Shown here: positions 53,841-62,984 of the stretch, piece after piece | Position numbering within the stretch: position 1 is the first letter of the stretch | How the letters are laid out: each line of letters starts with the position of its first letter | Source: an uncultured Duncaniella sp. | GTDB lineage: Bacteria > Bacteroidota > Bacteroidia > Bacteroidales > Muribaculaceae | Length of the DNA stretch: 64,000 nucleotides | Direction: 5' to 3' | Assembly (NCBI GenBank): GCA_910578515.1 | Contig: CAJTQR010000001.1 | Span: 880,583 to 944,582 of the forward strand | Translations under genes and position numbers: made by a program | The notes under the pieces: model-generated | Told to the model about the DNA's origin: nothing | Seen by the model: the letters and a program-made list of their open reading frames with translations, nothing else | The model's database searches: none

Positions 53841-54407
53841 TCAAATCTTACCTACAAGCTCGATGCCCGGAGTAAGGGTTGCGTCGCCGGGTCGCCAACG
53901 TGCGGGACATACCTGGTCACCATGGGCTGCCACAAACTGTGCCGCCTCAAGTTTACGCAGAAGCTCCTCGGCATTACGTCCTATGCCATTGTCCTGAACC
54001 TCGGCAATCTTGATTTTTCCTTCGGGATTGACCACGAAAGTGCCACGGTAAGCCATGAAATCATCAGGATTAAGCACGCCGAAATATTCGCTCAGCACAC
54101 CTGTCTTGTCGGAAAGCATCGGGAAACGTACCTTGCGGATGGAGTCGCTGGCATCGTGCCATGCCTTGTGGGTGAACTGGCTATCGGTAGAGACACTGTA
54201 GACCTCCGCACCAAGCTCACGGAATTTATCATAATTGTCGGCCATGTCGACCAACTCTGTGGGGCACACAAAAGTAAAATCGGCAGGATAGAAGAAAAAT
54301 ATAGCCCACTTGCCTTTGAGGTCCTCGCGCTTTACGGTGCGGAACACTCCGTCAACGTAGGCTTCAACTGAAAAATCTGGAATTTCTTGGTTGATAATTG
54401 TTTTCAT
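53841..54407 (-). CDS. ahpC: Alkyl hydroperoxide reductase subunit C (2-Cys peroxiredoxin)
   Basis: 188 residues. The peroxidatic Cys is in FTFVCPTEL and the resolving Cys in QVCPARW, the AhpC pattern. It reduces hydrogen and alkyl peroxides, normally with AhpF as reductant; no ahpF follows in this window. Single-gene unit with a promoter box directly upstream. Confidence 0.97.
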   Translation of the reverse strand: MKTIINQEIPDFSVEAYVDGVFRTVKREDLKGKWAIFFFYPADFTFVCPTELVDMADNYDKFRELGAEVYSVSTDSQFTHKAWHDASDSIRKVRFPMLSDKTGVLSEYFGVLNPDDFMAYRGTFVVNPEGKIKIAEVQDNGIGRNAEELLRKLEAAQFVAAHGDQVCPARWRPGDATLTPGIELVGKI

Positions 54408-54423
54408 AGAAATATACGGTTTG

Positions 54424-54431
54424 CAAATTTA
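54424..54431 (-). promoter_or_regulatory. -7 box (TAAATTTG) of ahpC
   Basis: Exact TAnnTTTG on the minus strand, 16 nt before the ahpC start. An OxyR site might be expected nearby but cannot be assigned. Confidence 0.55.
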
Positions 54432-54637
54432 ATTTTTAATAGACACAATATATAACGCATTCACGAGCACAATGGTTGGCTCACGGGGATAATTTTCCAT
54501 ATTCACCACCTTAATTATATAAAATAATTATATGAAACAGGATTCTGTGGACCTTCACTCTACGCATGTAATTATGATTATGTAATCATTTTTAGAAATT
54601 TATCACAGATTTGAATACTAATTGGCGACAGTATTTG

Positions 54638-54668
54638 TTGTCCGATTCACACTTTTTTGTTAATTTTG
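54638..54668 (+). promoter_or_regulatory. Promoter of rprXY (TTG, TAATTTTG)
   Basis: TTG at 54638-54640 and TAATTTTG at 54661-54668 with a 20-nt spacer, followed by an AT-rich leader of about 155 nt. The 425-bp gap between ahpC and rprX holds no gene. Confidence 0.6.
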
Positions 54669-54832
54669 ACGCGAAATGTTAAAACAAAAATCTATGGATT
54701 GAAACTCATTTTAATTTTTTCACAACAATTATACATTGTAATTGTTAACATATAAAGATTAACAGCGAACTGTTATTTAAACTTTCTTATTTTACTTTAA
54801 AATACTCGCTCTTCAGGGGTCAATATATTAAA

Positions 54833-56329
54833 ATGAAAAAGTCAACTATTTGGTTACTCACAATTATCATGGCGCTGACGTTTGTCGGATTGCTTTATGT
54901 ACAGATAACGTACATGAACAATATGAAGAAGATGCGCGATGACCAGTTTGCGGAAGGTGTCAAGCGTTCGCTTTACGCCGTGACCACCCGTCTGGAACAG
55001 GATGAGACCAAGTACTTCCTGGAGGAGGACCTGCAGCAGATGGACGCTCAGTTCTATCCTCACACCAATGCTGACGGTTCGGTAAGCCTCAGCTACAAAT
55101 TCAACACATCGGAGGGTATCAACTACGACCTCACGCTCAAAGGCAACAATGACCGCAAATCGACAAACCGCTCGATGAGCGACCTGATGCGCGGCAAATA
55201 TCTCTACCAAAAGGGACTTCTTGACGAGGTGATACTCAATATCATAAATCAGTCGAGCAACCGCCCTATAAGCGAACGCGCCGACTCGACGGAGGTGACC
55301 GACTATCTCCGCTCAGAGCTCGACAACAATGGTCTGGCTCTCCCCTTCGAGCTCGCTGTGGTAAACCGCGTTGGTGGGATAGTCTACAAATCGGCACAGT
55401 ATCATCCCACACTAAAGGATGAGAACAGCATGTTTGTGCAACGCCTCTTCCCCAACGACCCCAAAAACAAGACATATTATCTCAAGGTGTATTTCCCAAC
55501 CAAGAGTGACTATATCTTTGACTCAATCCGCTTCATGATTCCGTCGTTTATCTTCACATTCATCCTGCTTGTAACTTTTATCTGCACTATAATACTTGCG
55601 TTCAGACAGAAGAAACTCACAGAGATGAAGAACGACTTCATCAACAACATGACCCATGAGTTCAAGACTCCGATATCGACCATCTCACTGGCGGCACAAA
55701 TGCTCAACGACAACGCCGTGCTGAAATCGCCAACGATGCTCACGCATATCTCGACCGTAATCAACGATGAGACCAAACGACTGAGATTCCAGGTGGAAAA
55801 GGTGCTTCAGATGTCGATGTTTGACCGGCAGAAAGCTACCCTCAGGCTTCAGGATGTAGACGCCAATGTGCTCATAGCCAACATCACCACTACCTTCAAG
55901 CTGAAAGTGGAGAAATATGGCGGAAAAATCGAGGCAGTGCTCGGCGCTCAGGAGTCGACCGTCAGAGTGGACGAAATGCACTTCACCAACGTGATATTCA
56001 ATCTGCTCGACAATGCGGTGAAGTATCGCCGTGAAGAAGTGCCCTTGCGGCTCATAGTCTCGACCCGCGACATCACCCAGCATGGCGAGGAACGGATAGA
56101 AATCACCATCCACGACAATGGCATAGGGATGAAACGCGAGGACCTCAAGAAAATATTCGAGAAATTCTATCGCGTGTCAACCGGCAACCGCCACGATGTG
56201 AAGGGATTCGGACTCGGACTCGCCTACGTGAAGAAAATGGTGGGCGAACTCGGAGGAGACATCTCGGTGGAAAGCGAACTTAATGCAGGAACAAAATTTA
56301 TTATAACATTACCAATAACTAAAAACTAA
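54833..56329 (+). CDS. rprX: Sensor histidine kinase, RprX-like
   Basis: 498 residues. Helix 1 at about 7-26 (WLLTIIMALTFVGLLYVQI), a periplasmic part to about 230, then helix 2 (FIFTFILLVTFICTIILAF). HisKA motif NMTHEFKTPIS; ATPase motifs FNLLDNAVKY, DNGIGM and GFGLGLAYV. It pairs with the response regulator 5 bp downstream and matches RprX of Bacteroides fragilis in layout. Confidence 0.9.
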   Translation: MKKSTIWLLTIIMALTFVGLLYVQITYMNNMKKMRDDQFAEGVKRSLYAVTTRLEQDETKYFLEEDLQQMDAQFYPHTNADGSVSLSYKFNTSEGINYDLTLKGNNDRKSTNRSMSDLMRGKYLYQKGLLDEVILNIINQSSNRPISERADSTEVTDYLRSELDNNGLALPFELAVVNRVGGIVYKSAQYHPTLKDENSMFVQRLFPNDPKNKTYYLKVYFPTKSDYIFDSIRFMIPSFIFTFILLVTFICTIILAFRQKKLTEMKNDFINNMTHEFKTPISTISLAAQMLNDNAVLKSPTMLTHISTVINDETKRLRFQVEKVLQMSMFDRQKATLRLQDVDANVLIANITTTFKLKVEKYGGKIEAVLGAQESTVRVDEMHFTNVIFNLLDNAVKYRREEVPLRLIVSTRDITQHGEERIEITIHDNGIGMKREDLKKIFEKFYRVSTGNRHDVKGFGLGLAYVKKMVGELGGDISVESELNAGTKFIITLPITKN

Positions 56330-56334
56330 GAATT

Positions 56335-57042
56335 ATGGAAGAACGTTTGCGCATACTACTATGCGAAGATGACGAGAACCTCGGCATGCTTCTCAGGGAA
56401 TACCTGCAGGCAAAGGGGTTTAACGCCGACCTCTTCGCCGACGGAGAAAGCGGTTACAAGGCTTTCCTCAAGGGCAAATATGACCTTTGCGTCCTTGACG
56501 TAATGATGCCCAAAAAGGACGGTTTCGCACTCGCTCAGGAAATACGTACCGTAAACTCTGAAGTCCCCATCATTTTCCTCACAGCGAAGTCGCTTAAAGA
56601 GGATATCCTCGAAGGATTCAAGATTGGGGCCGACGACTATATCACCAAGCCATTCTCAATGGAGGAACTCGTATTCCGTATCGAAGCTATTCTCCGCCGC
56701 GTCAAAGGGAAGAAGGGTAAGGAAATCACCATGTACAAAATCGGTAAGTTCACATTTGACACCCAGAAGCAAGTACTTCTTATCGATGACAAGGTGACCA
56801 AACTTACCACCAAGGAATCAGAACTCCTGAGCCTCCTCTGCGCCCATGTCAACGAAATCCTGGAGCGTAACTTTGCCCTCAAGACCATCTGGATTGACGA
56901 CAACTACTTCAATGCCCGCTCAATGGACGTGTATATCACCAAGCTGCGCAAGCATCTTAAGGATGACCCATCAATCGAAATCATCAACATCCACGGCAAG
57001 GGTTACAAACTGATTGCCCCCGAACTGGAGTCGGCAAACTAA
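56335..57042 (+). CDS. rprY: OmpR-family response regulator, RprY-like
   Basis: 235 residues. The receiver domain has the acidic pair in CEDDENLG, the phospho-accepting Asp in CVLDVMMPKKDGF and the Lys in DDYITKPFS. A winged-helix DNA-binding domain follows (LTTKESELLSLLC, SMDVYITKLRKHL, IHGKGYKL). Co-transcribed with rprX; a terminator follows. Confidence 0.93.
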   Translation: MEERLRILLCEDDENLGMLLREYLQAKGFNADLFADGESGYKAFLKGKYDLCVLDVMMPKKDGFALAQEIRTVNSEVPIIFLTAKSLKEDILEGFKIGADDYITKPFSMEELVFRIEAILRRVKGKKGKEITMYKIGKFTFDTQKQVLLIDDKVTKLTTKESELLSLLCAHVNEILERNFALKTIWIDDNYFNARSMDVYITKLRKHLKDDPSIEIINIHGKGYKLIAPELESAN

Positions 57043-57093
57043 GAGGCTGATATCCCAATCACAAAGGATAACTAAATTTCCAACCCTATAATG

Positions 57094-57138
57094 ATTCCAC
57101 CGGTGGCAAGCCTCAAGCTTTACGCCGGTGGAATTTTC
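57094..57138 (+). terminator. Terminator after rprXY
   Basis: ATTCCACCGG (57094-57103) pairs with CCGGTGGAAT (57125-57134), followed by a short T-run. Confidence 0.8.
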
Positions 57139-57167
57139 ATTTCCTACCTGACACACATTGAATCATC

Positions 57168-58187
57168 ATGACACTGAAAAGGACATCATTCACCATACTG
57201 ACATTGCTGCTATGGGTGGCGGCACTGGCTCAAGACAGAAGCCAATGGCAACCTGACATACTCGGCGACGGGTATGAGATGAGGACTGTGGACCAACCGG
57301 ATGATTATTCGGGGAAAGTGGTATCGACAATCATCAGGAAACTCGCGCCTGACTCACTGCACACGATGAAGGGGGTGCTGTATGTACACGGGTTCAACGA
57401 TTATTTCTTTCAAAGCGAGATGGGCGACGAATTTGTGGAACACGGATATGATTTCTATGCCGTTGACCTCCGCAAATACGGGCGGTCGATACTTCCGGGG
57501 CAACGGATGTTTGAAGTGAGGAATATCGACGAGTACTTCGCTGATATCGATTCAGCCATCACAGTGATGGAGGCATCCGGACTTGACGAGGTGGTGCTGA
57601 TGGGACATTCCACAGGGGGACTGACAGTATCGTGCTACCTCAATGACCATCGGCCGGATATAATCAAGGGACTGATACTCAACAGCCCCTTCCTGGACTG
57701 GAATCTCGGGTGGACAGAGAAATTCGTGTGGGCAGTAAGCGGGATGGGACGACTGTTTCCCAATATGAAAATCTCACAGGGTGAGTCGACAGCCTACTCT
57801 GAAAGCCTATTGAAAAAGGACCATGGGGAGTGGACATATAATACCTCCTGGAAACTTGAGCAATCGCCCGACGTGACCGCCGGATGGGTACGCGCCATAA
57901 ATCTGGCTCAAAAAAGTCTGCGCGACGGGAAGTCGAGGATTGACATACCGATACTTCTGATGTACTCCTCAAACAGTGTGACGGGCGACAAATGGGATGA
58001 GCGGTTTAACCATGGAGATGCTGTGCTTGACGTGAAGGATATCAAAAAGTATGGTTCCGAACTGGGACCGCATGTGACATGTGTCAAGGTAACGGGAGGT
58101 CTGCACGACCTGGTGCTTTCGCGGCGTGAAGTGCGTGTGCCCCTCTACCGATATATTTTCAATTGGCTCAAACGCGAGCATCTGTGA
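57168..58187 (+). CDS. Secreted alpha/beta hydrolase (S33/monoglyceride-lipase-like)
   Basis: 339 residues with a signal peptide ending LAQD. The nucleophile elbow GHSTGG, oxyanion segment VLYVHGFNDYFFQ, and the catalytic His in VTGGLHDLVLS fit a serine hydrolase of the Hydrolase_4 type. It probably acts on lipids or esters in the periplasm. The gene follows the rprXY terminator; a promoter of its own is not obvious. Confidence 0.82.
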   Translation: MTLKRTSFTILTLLLWVAALAQDRSQWQPDILGDGYEMRTVDQPDDYSGKVVSTIIRKLAPDSLHTMKGVLYVHGFNDYFFQSEMGDEFVEHGYDFYAVDLRKYGRSILPGQRMFEVRNIDEYFADIDSAITVMEASGLDEVVLMGHSTGGLTVSCYLNDHRPDIIKGLILNSPFLDWNLGWTEKFVWAVSGMGRLFPNMKISQGESTAYSESLLKKDHGEWTYNTSWKLEQSPDVTAGWVRAINLAQKSLRDGKSRIDIPILLMYSSNSVTGDKWDERFNHGDAVLDVKDIKKYGSELGPHVTCVKVTGGLHDLVLSRREVRVPLYRYIFNWLKREHL

Positions 58188-58271
58188 GAGGGTTGCTGAT
58201 GAAAATATTACTCAAAGAGTTAAAACAGTGTTAAAACGCATTGATTTAAACGGCATACGGAGAAAATTTCG

Positions 58272-58279
58272 TAATTTTG
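58272..58279 (+). promoter_or_regulatory. -7 box (TAATTTTG) of tmRNA
   Basis: Exact TAnnTTTG, 21 nt before the tmRNA 5' end. Confidence 0.6.
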
Positions 58280-58300
58280 CAACCCTACTCCAAACTCGAC

Positions 58301-58696
58301 GGGGCTGACCGGTTTTGACAGCGTGTAGAGGTGGTGAGTAAGCATGCAGAGCAATGATGGCTACGCTCTATAATCAGGGACATCAAAATTTCAAATGGCG
58401 AAAACAACTACGCTCTCGCTGCTTAATCGAAGTACAGTAGATTAACTTTATTTCGGCAACAGTTGCCGAAACGAGACATCACCCAATTGTCCTTTTTCCG
58501 AGACGGATTGATATGGTGGTGCAGATAAATCGGAAATATGGCGACGAAAGCCTCGCGACTCGCCGAGACACTTAGAGGATAAGGTTGAGATTGGTGGTTT
58601 CTTGCCTGTCTCCACTCGAAAACCAAGTAGAAACTAAGCATGTAGAAAGCTCATTAGTTCCACGTTTGGACGAGGGTTCAAATCCCTCCAGCTCCA
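58301..58696 (+). ncRNA. ssrA: Transfer-messenger RNA (tmRNA)
   Basis: The 5' end GGGGCTGACCGGTTTTGACA is the tmRNA signature. GGGGCTG at the 5' end pairs with CAGCTCC at 58689-58695 as acceptor stem, and GGGTTCAAATCCC is the T arm. The tag frame at 58397-58426 encodes GENNYALAA and a TAA. tmRNA rescues stalled ribosomes with SmpB. CCA is not encoded. The 3' end is a frequent integration site for islands. Confidence 0.97.
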
Positions 58697-58760
58697 CAAC
58701 CCGCACTGATTGTCAAGCACTTACAAAAGTACAGAGCAAAAAGTGGGGCAAAAAATCAAG

Positions 58761-58792
58761 GAAGATGCCTTTTTGAGGTGTCTTCTTTTTTT
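58761..58792 (+). terminator. Terminator downstream of tmRNA
   Basis: GAAGATGCC (58761-58769) pairs with GGTGTCTTC (58777-58785, two G-T type pairs), followed by seven T. Confidence 0.75.
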
Positions 58793-58872
58793 ATCTTATA
58801 ATACATACACTTCCTATCTTATTACACATACACTTAGCTACACAAAGTTGCCACCGAAAAGGAATATGAGGT

Positions 58873-58920
58873 GCAGTCCGCACAGTTTCCCCCAGCGGGT
58901 GCTACCGACTGTGCAACTGC
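58873..58920. repeat. 12-bp bulged inverted repeat at the start of the island
   Basis: GCAGT and GCACAGT (58873-58877, 58880-58886) pair with ACTGTGC and ACTGC (58908-58914, 58916-58920). It is not followed by T, so a protein-binding or recombination site is possible. Confidence 0.5.
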
Positions 58921-58973
58921 GCATCTTCCGTATAAACGGTTTCGATGTTTTTCTTTAATTACCCGAAAATTAG

Positions 58974-58981
58974 TAATTTTG
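58974..58981 (+). promoter_or_regulatory. -7 box (TAATTTTG) of the CPBP protease gene
   Basis: Exact TAnnTTTG, 33 nt before the start chosen for the CPBP gene. Confidence 0.6.
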
Positions 58982-59014
58982 CGTTGTAATTCCAATCTGC
59001 AAAACATTCATCAT

Positions 59015-59794
59015 ATGGTAAGACTTTTCCAAAATAGTAGAACGGCAAGGATAATATTTATCCTTATAGGCATAGCCGTGGTCTATATTGCATGGGATAT
59101 CGCCCCCATAATCTATAAGCCACTTCACATCAGTAACGTTTCTTTACGGTTAGCATTAAGAGGAATTATATCCTTTATTCCAATGACAGCTATCTTATTA
59201 TGCCTACACAAACCATCGGATATTATAACGTCTATTGGACTTAATGCTAATATTCTTAAAGGGTTAGGCTTTGCGGCTTTGTGCTGTTCTCCGTTATTGA
59301 TTGGTATGCCTGTTATTGGCACATTTAATACCGACCTGACTTTCGATTATTTTTTTAGAGTTGTTGTTCTTGCCGCATTTCTTGAAGAAGTTATATTCCG
59401 TGGTTTTATGTTCGGGCAATTATTCCGATGTGGAAAGATTGGGTTTATTTGGGCAATTATTATTCCGGCTATCTTATTCGGTTTAGGGCATTTGTATCAA
59501 GGTCATAATCTAATATCTTCGTTAATGGCTTTTGGGGTAACTGCCTTAGGCGCACTATATTTCAGCTGGGTTTATGTGGAGTGCAATTACAACTTATGGG
59601 TATCCATCGGACTGCATATTTTTATGAATTTCTCGTGGACTATGTTCCCTGTCGAGGGTAACGAAACCTCAGTGGGTACTTTGTTACCAAATATTCTTCG
59701 TGTGGCATCTATTGCACTCACTGTAATTTTTATCATAATCTACAAGAAAAAAAGCAGCAGCAAAGTATTCGATTATTCCGTTGCGAAAATGTAA
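59015..59794 (+). CDS. CPBP-family intramembrane metalloprotease
   Basis: 259 residues from the ATG at 59015 (MVRLFQNSRTARIIFILIGI). About seven membrane helices. The CPBP (Abi) motifs are intact: LEEVIFRGF (EExxxR), FGLGHLYQG and GLHIFMNFSW with metal-binding His. Members include Rce1-like proteases and bacteriocin-immunity or Abi proteins; the substrate is unknown. First gene after tmRNA, more AT-rich than the core genes, with its own promoter and terminator. Confidence 0.87.
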   Translation: MVRLFQNSRTARIIFILIGIAVVYIAWDIAPIIYKPLHISNVSLRLALRGIISFIPMTAILLCLHKPSDIITSIGLNANILKGLGFAALCCSPLLIGMPVIGTFNTDLTFDYFFRVVVLAAFLEEVIFRGFMFGQLFRCGKIGFIWAIIIPAILFGLGHLYQGHNLISSLMAFGVTALGALYFSWVYVECNYNLWVSIGLHIFMNFSWTMFPVEGNETSVGTLLPNILRVASIALTVIFIIIYKKKSSSKVFDYSVAKM

Positions 59795-59825
59795 ACTCTC
59801 CGCGTCTTTTCGCGCGCATCATAAG

Positions 59826-59873
59826 GTCCATAACTTTGAGGAACCAGCCTCAATGTTATGGACTTTTCTTTTA
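59826..59873 (+). terminator. Terminator after the CPBP gene
   Basis: Long hairpin: GTCCATAAC (59826-59834) with GTTATGGAC, and TTGAGG with CCTCAA, around a short loop, followed by TTTTCTTTT. Confidence 0.85.
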
Positions 59874-60067
59874 TCCCGATGAACTCAACCGTCGACTCGA
59901 TGGGCTACTCACTCATCAATTTTAGCTCCGTGGAGCAGCTGCCTGATATAGAAGTCCGTGCTCTCTTTACCGTCAACTTCCGCGTAACCGACAACCTCGC
60001 CTACCTTGCAGAGGGCACACCGGCATTGTGCCGACCCTCATATACGACTCAGTCCATAACCGTTTAG
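59858..60067 (+). pseudogene. Short open frame, possible gene remnant
   Basis: 69 codons beginning inside the terminator stem. The codon use is C-ending, like core genes (MNSTVDSMGYSLINFSSVEQ, VRALFTVNFRVTDN), unlike the AT-rich neighbours, which suggests a fragment of a formerly longer gene. No family recognised and no convincing start. Confidence 0.3.
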
Positions 60068-60070
60068 ATA

Positions 60071-60099
60071 TTGAAATCTGTAAAAAAGTATTATCTTTG
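60071..60099 (+). promoter_or_regulatory. Promoter of nucleotidyltransferase-like copy 1
   Basis: TTG at 60071-60073, 18-nt spacer, TATCTTTG at 60092-60099, 25 nt before the start. The -7 part is repeated before copy 2. Confidence 0.65.
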
Positions 60100-60722
60100 C
60101 AGATTTATCAAATCGCAACTACGATGAATCAAATTCTAACCGCAACGCGCTTTCAGAGCGAAGCGCAGAAAGAAATCAATGATTTGGCTCTCGCCAATCA
60201 AAAGAAAGCCCATGAAGTATTGGATGAATCAGGCGTTGCTGAAATTTGGGAAAAGGCCGGTTGCCGAGTGAATCTCATAGGCTCTCTGAGGATGGGGCTG
60301 CTTGCAGCCCATCGCGACATAGACCTTCATGTCTATTCTTCCGGTATCACTGCCGAAAGCAGTTTTGCAATCGCCGCGAGGATTGCGGAAAATCCGAAAG
60401 TGACTGAAATCCGGTGCATCAATGGTCTGCATACTGATGAGCACTGTATTGCGTGGCATGTGTTCTATAAGGCTGATGATGGGGAAATATGGCAGTTTGA
60501 CATTATCCACATTGAAGAAGGAACTGAATACGATGGTTATTTCGAGAGAATGGCAGACAGAATTACAGAGGTAATGACACAGGAGCAAAAAGACCTGATT
60601 CTACGACTGAAATTTGAAACGCCAGAAGGTAAGGATTATCATGGCGTGGAGTACTATGAAGCGGTAATCGCCGACGGTATAACAACAATGCCGGAGTTTG
60701 AAAACTGGATATTAGAGCACCG
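60083..60722 (+). repeat. Direct repeat, unit 1 (partner 63361-64000)
   Basis: About 640 bp from just before the promoter -7 box through most of the gene, repeated 3,278 bp downstream in the same orientation. Across the coding part I count 12 differences in 599 bp. The end of the repeat is beyond the window in unit 2. Confidence 0.85.
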
Positions 60723-60753
60723 CAAGAAGGGTCCATATTACTGGATTCCTTAA
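60124..60753 (+). CDS. Nucleotidyltransferase-fold protein, copy 1
   Basis: 209 residues from the ATG at 60124 (MNQILTATRFQSEAQKEIND). LIGSLRMGLLAAHRDIDLHV has the GS...DxD arrangement of nucleotidyltransferase-fold enzymes. The C-terminal half contains WQFDIIHIEEG and WILEHRKKGPYYWIP. The donor and target are unknown. A second copy lies at 63402. Between the copies is an AbiE-type toxin-antitoxin operon. Confidence 0.65.
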   Translation: MNQILTATRFQSEAQKEINDLALANQKKAHEVLDESGVAEIWEKAGCRVNLIGSLRMGLLAAHRDIDLHVYSSGITAESSFAIAARIAENPKVTEIRCINGLHTDEHCIAWHVFYKADDGEIWQFDIIHIEEGTEYDGYFERMADRITEVMTQEQKDLILRLKFETPEGKDYHGVEYYEAVIADGITTMPEFENWILEHRKKGPYYWIP

Positions 60754-61249
60754 ATGGAACTGCCCGGTCCCGGAAAGGCGAGTCTGTGAAAATGCGACCA
60801 CTACGGCTGGCGATTTTCACTGTCTCGACTCGTGGACTGTCTATAAGTAGTGAGTGACGGAACGGTCGGAAAAATCCATATCAAGCAATGGTGATAAAGA
60901 ACACGGATGAACGGCATTGAGTCTCATGGTGAACCGCGAAGCGCTCATCGAACACATATAAAATCAACGCTTGGTGAGATAAAAGCAGCGTCCCCGGTGC
61001 TCACCTTGAGGCGTTGCCAATTATCGGTGTTCCACCATTGCCCATAGGTATTATGCGGTCAAATGGCATAAGGCATCGCCCTATGCTTTTTGGCTCGGTC
61101 AAGCCTCGCCGAGCTAAAGGTTGACGGCATCGCGCCGACAACACTGTAGACCGCTACGTCTCTCATCGCTTTCGATAGAATAAATGTGGAAAATAATGAT
61201 GATAACATCTTTTTGTTCAGTAAATAGAACGGAATACCGAACATTTTAT
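60754..61249. other. Gene-free, hairpin-rich stretch
   Basis: About 500 bp without a supportable gene. It contains several inverted repeats: GTGAAAAT near 60786 with ATTTTCAC near 60820; GCATA...GCC/GGC...TATGC around 61066-61086; GGCTCGG with CCGAGC around 61091-61113. Composition is mixed; it may be decayed mobile DNA or hold an RNA. Confidence 0.4.
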
Positions 61250-61257
61250 TAACTTTG
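61250..61257 (+). promoter_or_regulatory. -7 box (TAACTTTG) of the AbiE operon
   Basis: Exact TAnnTTTG, 24 nt before the start of the antitoxin gene. Confidence 0.6.
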
Positions 61258-61281
61258 CAGTTGGATAATAAAGACAACATA

Positions 61282-62007
61282 ATGACAGCTGCTCAACAAA
61301 TAGTAAAAAATGTGGAGTCTCTCGGCACAGACCGAGTATTTTCCATAGCTGACCTTGGTCTTCCGGCTGAATGGTGGGAGAATATCAGGGTCAAGCTGAG
61401 CCGTATGGTCAAATCGGGGACGCTCGTGAAAATAGCGCCCGGCAAATATTATCGTCCCCGTATATCTATTTTGGGGCCGGTGCCTCCATCCACTGAAAAC
61501 CTTATCAGGGACATTCTCTATAGGGATGGTAACATAGAGGGCTATCTCACAACCTATTCAGTATGGGATTCTATGGGTTTAACAACCCAGTTTTCTTCAA
61601 CCGTCGTTATTGGTCTCAACTATCGCAAGGATACCATCAATCGTGATGGCAGAGTCGTTCAATTCATCTTGCAACCAAACAGGATAACAACGGAGACTAT
61701 TCCACTTTTACAGATTTTGGATTCGATAAAATTTATAAAGTCAATTCCAGACACTTCTATCGCCAATTCCGTAGAGAGGCTTTCTGAAATTATCAGGACA
61801 TTTGACGATAGTCAGGTTAAACTGCTGATTGAGCTTGCCATGAAATATCCTCCACGTGTCCGTGCTTTACTTGGTGCCATACTGGATAAGAACGGAAACG
61901 ATGCTCAGACATCTCCACTGCATAAATCACTAAATCCCCTTACGGAGTATCGAATCGGAATATCCGATGAAACACTACCCACTAAACAGAACTGGCGAAT
62001 CGTATGA
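61282..62007 (+). CDS. AbiEi-like antitoxin (DUF6088-type)
   Basis: 241 residues from the ATG at 61282 (MTAAQQIVKNVESLGTDRVF). The N-terminal winged helix (SIADLGLPAEWWENIRVKLS, MVKSGTLVKIAPGKYYRP) binds DNA and normally represses the operon; the central part (GYLTTYSVWDSMGLTTQFSS) resembles the AbiEi C-terminal domain. In type IV systems AbiEi counteracts the toxin without contacting it. Stop overlaps the toxin start (ATGA). Confidence 0.82.
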   Translation: MTAAQQIVKNVESLGTDRVFSIADLGLPAEWWENIRVKLSRMVKSGTLVKIAPGKYYRPRISILGPVPPSTENLIRDILYRDGNIEGYLTTYSVWDSMGLTTQFSSTVVIGLNYRKDTINRDGRVVQFILQPNRITTETIPLLQILDSIKFIKSIPDTSIANSVERLSEIIRTFDDSQVKLLIELAMKYPPRVRALLGAILDKNGNDAQTSPLHKSLNPLTEYRIGISDETLPTKQNWRIV

Positions 62008-62984
62008 AACTACATGAAAACCCACAGCTGTTTGCTGACGTAATAAAATCAGCAGCGAAATTACTCGATATGCCTCAGGAGTTTGTTGAGAAGGATTATT
62101 GGATATGTCAGATTCTCCAACGTCTTTCACGACATGATAAATCACAATATGCAGTATGGAAAGGCGGCACTTCACTGGCGAAGGCTTATGGTTTGATAAA
62201 CCGTTTTTCCTCTGATGTTGATGTTGCTGTGCTTACAGAAACCATGAGCCAAAACCAGCAGAAAAAGTTTGTAGCGCGTATCGGCCATGACACGACTGTC
62301 GACTTAGATGAGAGTGATATGGGGAACGAAACGATAAAGAACAATCGCTTTCGCAAAACATATCACACCTATAAGTCCGCAATATCGAATGTCAATAACT
62401 CGCTTGCTTTTCTCGGTCGTTTTGTGATTGTTGAGATTAACACTTATGGCAATCCATATCCTTTCGAGAGAAGAATGGTAAAGTCGTTCATTACTGAGGT
62501 ATTTGAACAGCAGGGGTTTCAAGATGCAATTACTACATACGACATGGCACCTTTTGAACTAAATGTGCTGGACAAGCGCCGGACGATGTGCGAGAAGGTT
62601 GTATCACTGCTTAGATTCTCGTTCTCCGATAATCCGATTGAAGGGTTATCTTCAAAAATCCGCCATTTTTACGATTTGCACTTTATGAGAATGGATGAAG
62701 ATTGTCGGGAATATCTCAAAAATGAATTCCCCTCCAATCTTATGGAACTGATAGCCCATGATAAAGCTGAGTTTGACAGACCACCACTCTGGAAAGATGC
62801 GGACTTGACCAAATCTGTGCTTTTCACATCTTTCGATGAAACTTGGCAAAAACTGGCTCCGACATATAAGTCAGAATTGGGTCGCTTGAATTATGGCGCA
62901 CTCCCCGCGCCGGATGAGATTGCATCCTCGATAAGTCCGCTTATGGAATACGTGCAGAATATAGTGTCGGAGAGTTGCAAATAA
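62004..62984 (+). CDS. AbiEii/AbiGii-family nucleotidyltransferase toxin
   Basis: 326 residues. FVEKDYWICQILQRLS opens the family pattern; VWKGGTSLAKAYGLINRFSSDVDVAV has the GGTSL and SxDxD nucleotidyltransferase motifs, with metal-binding Asp in place; the C-terminal half is helical. Characterised members add nucleotides to tRNA acceptor ends and stop growth, aborting phage infection. Translated in overlap with the AbiEi-like antitoxin. Confidence 0.87.
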   Translation: MKLHENPQLFADVIKSAAKLLDMPQEFVEKDYWICQILQRLSRHDKSQYAVWKGGTSLAKAYGLINRFSSDVDVAVLTETMSQNQQKKFVARIGHDTTVDLDESDMGNETIKNNRFRKTYHTYKSAISNVNNSLAFLGRFVIVEINTYGNPYPFERRMVKSFITEVFEQQGFQDAITTYDMAPFELNVLDKRRTMCEKVVSLLRFSFSDNPIEGLSSKIRHFYDLHFMRMDEDCREYLKNEFPSNLMELIAHDKAEFDRPPLWKDADLTKSVLFTSFDETWQKLAPTYKSELGRLNYGALPAPDEIASSISPLMEYVQNIVSESCK

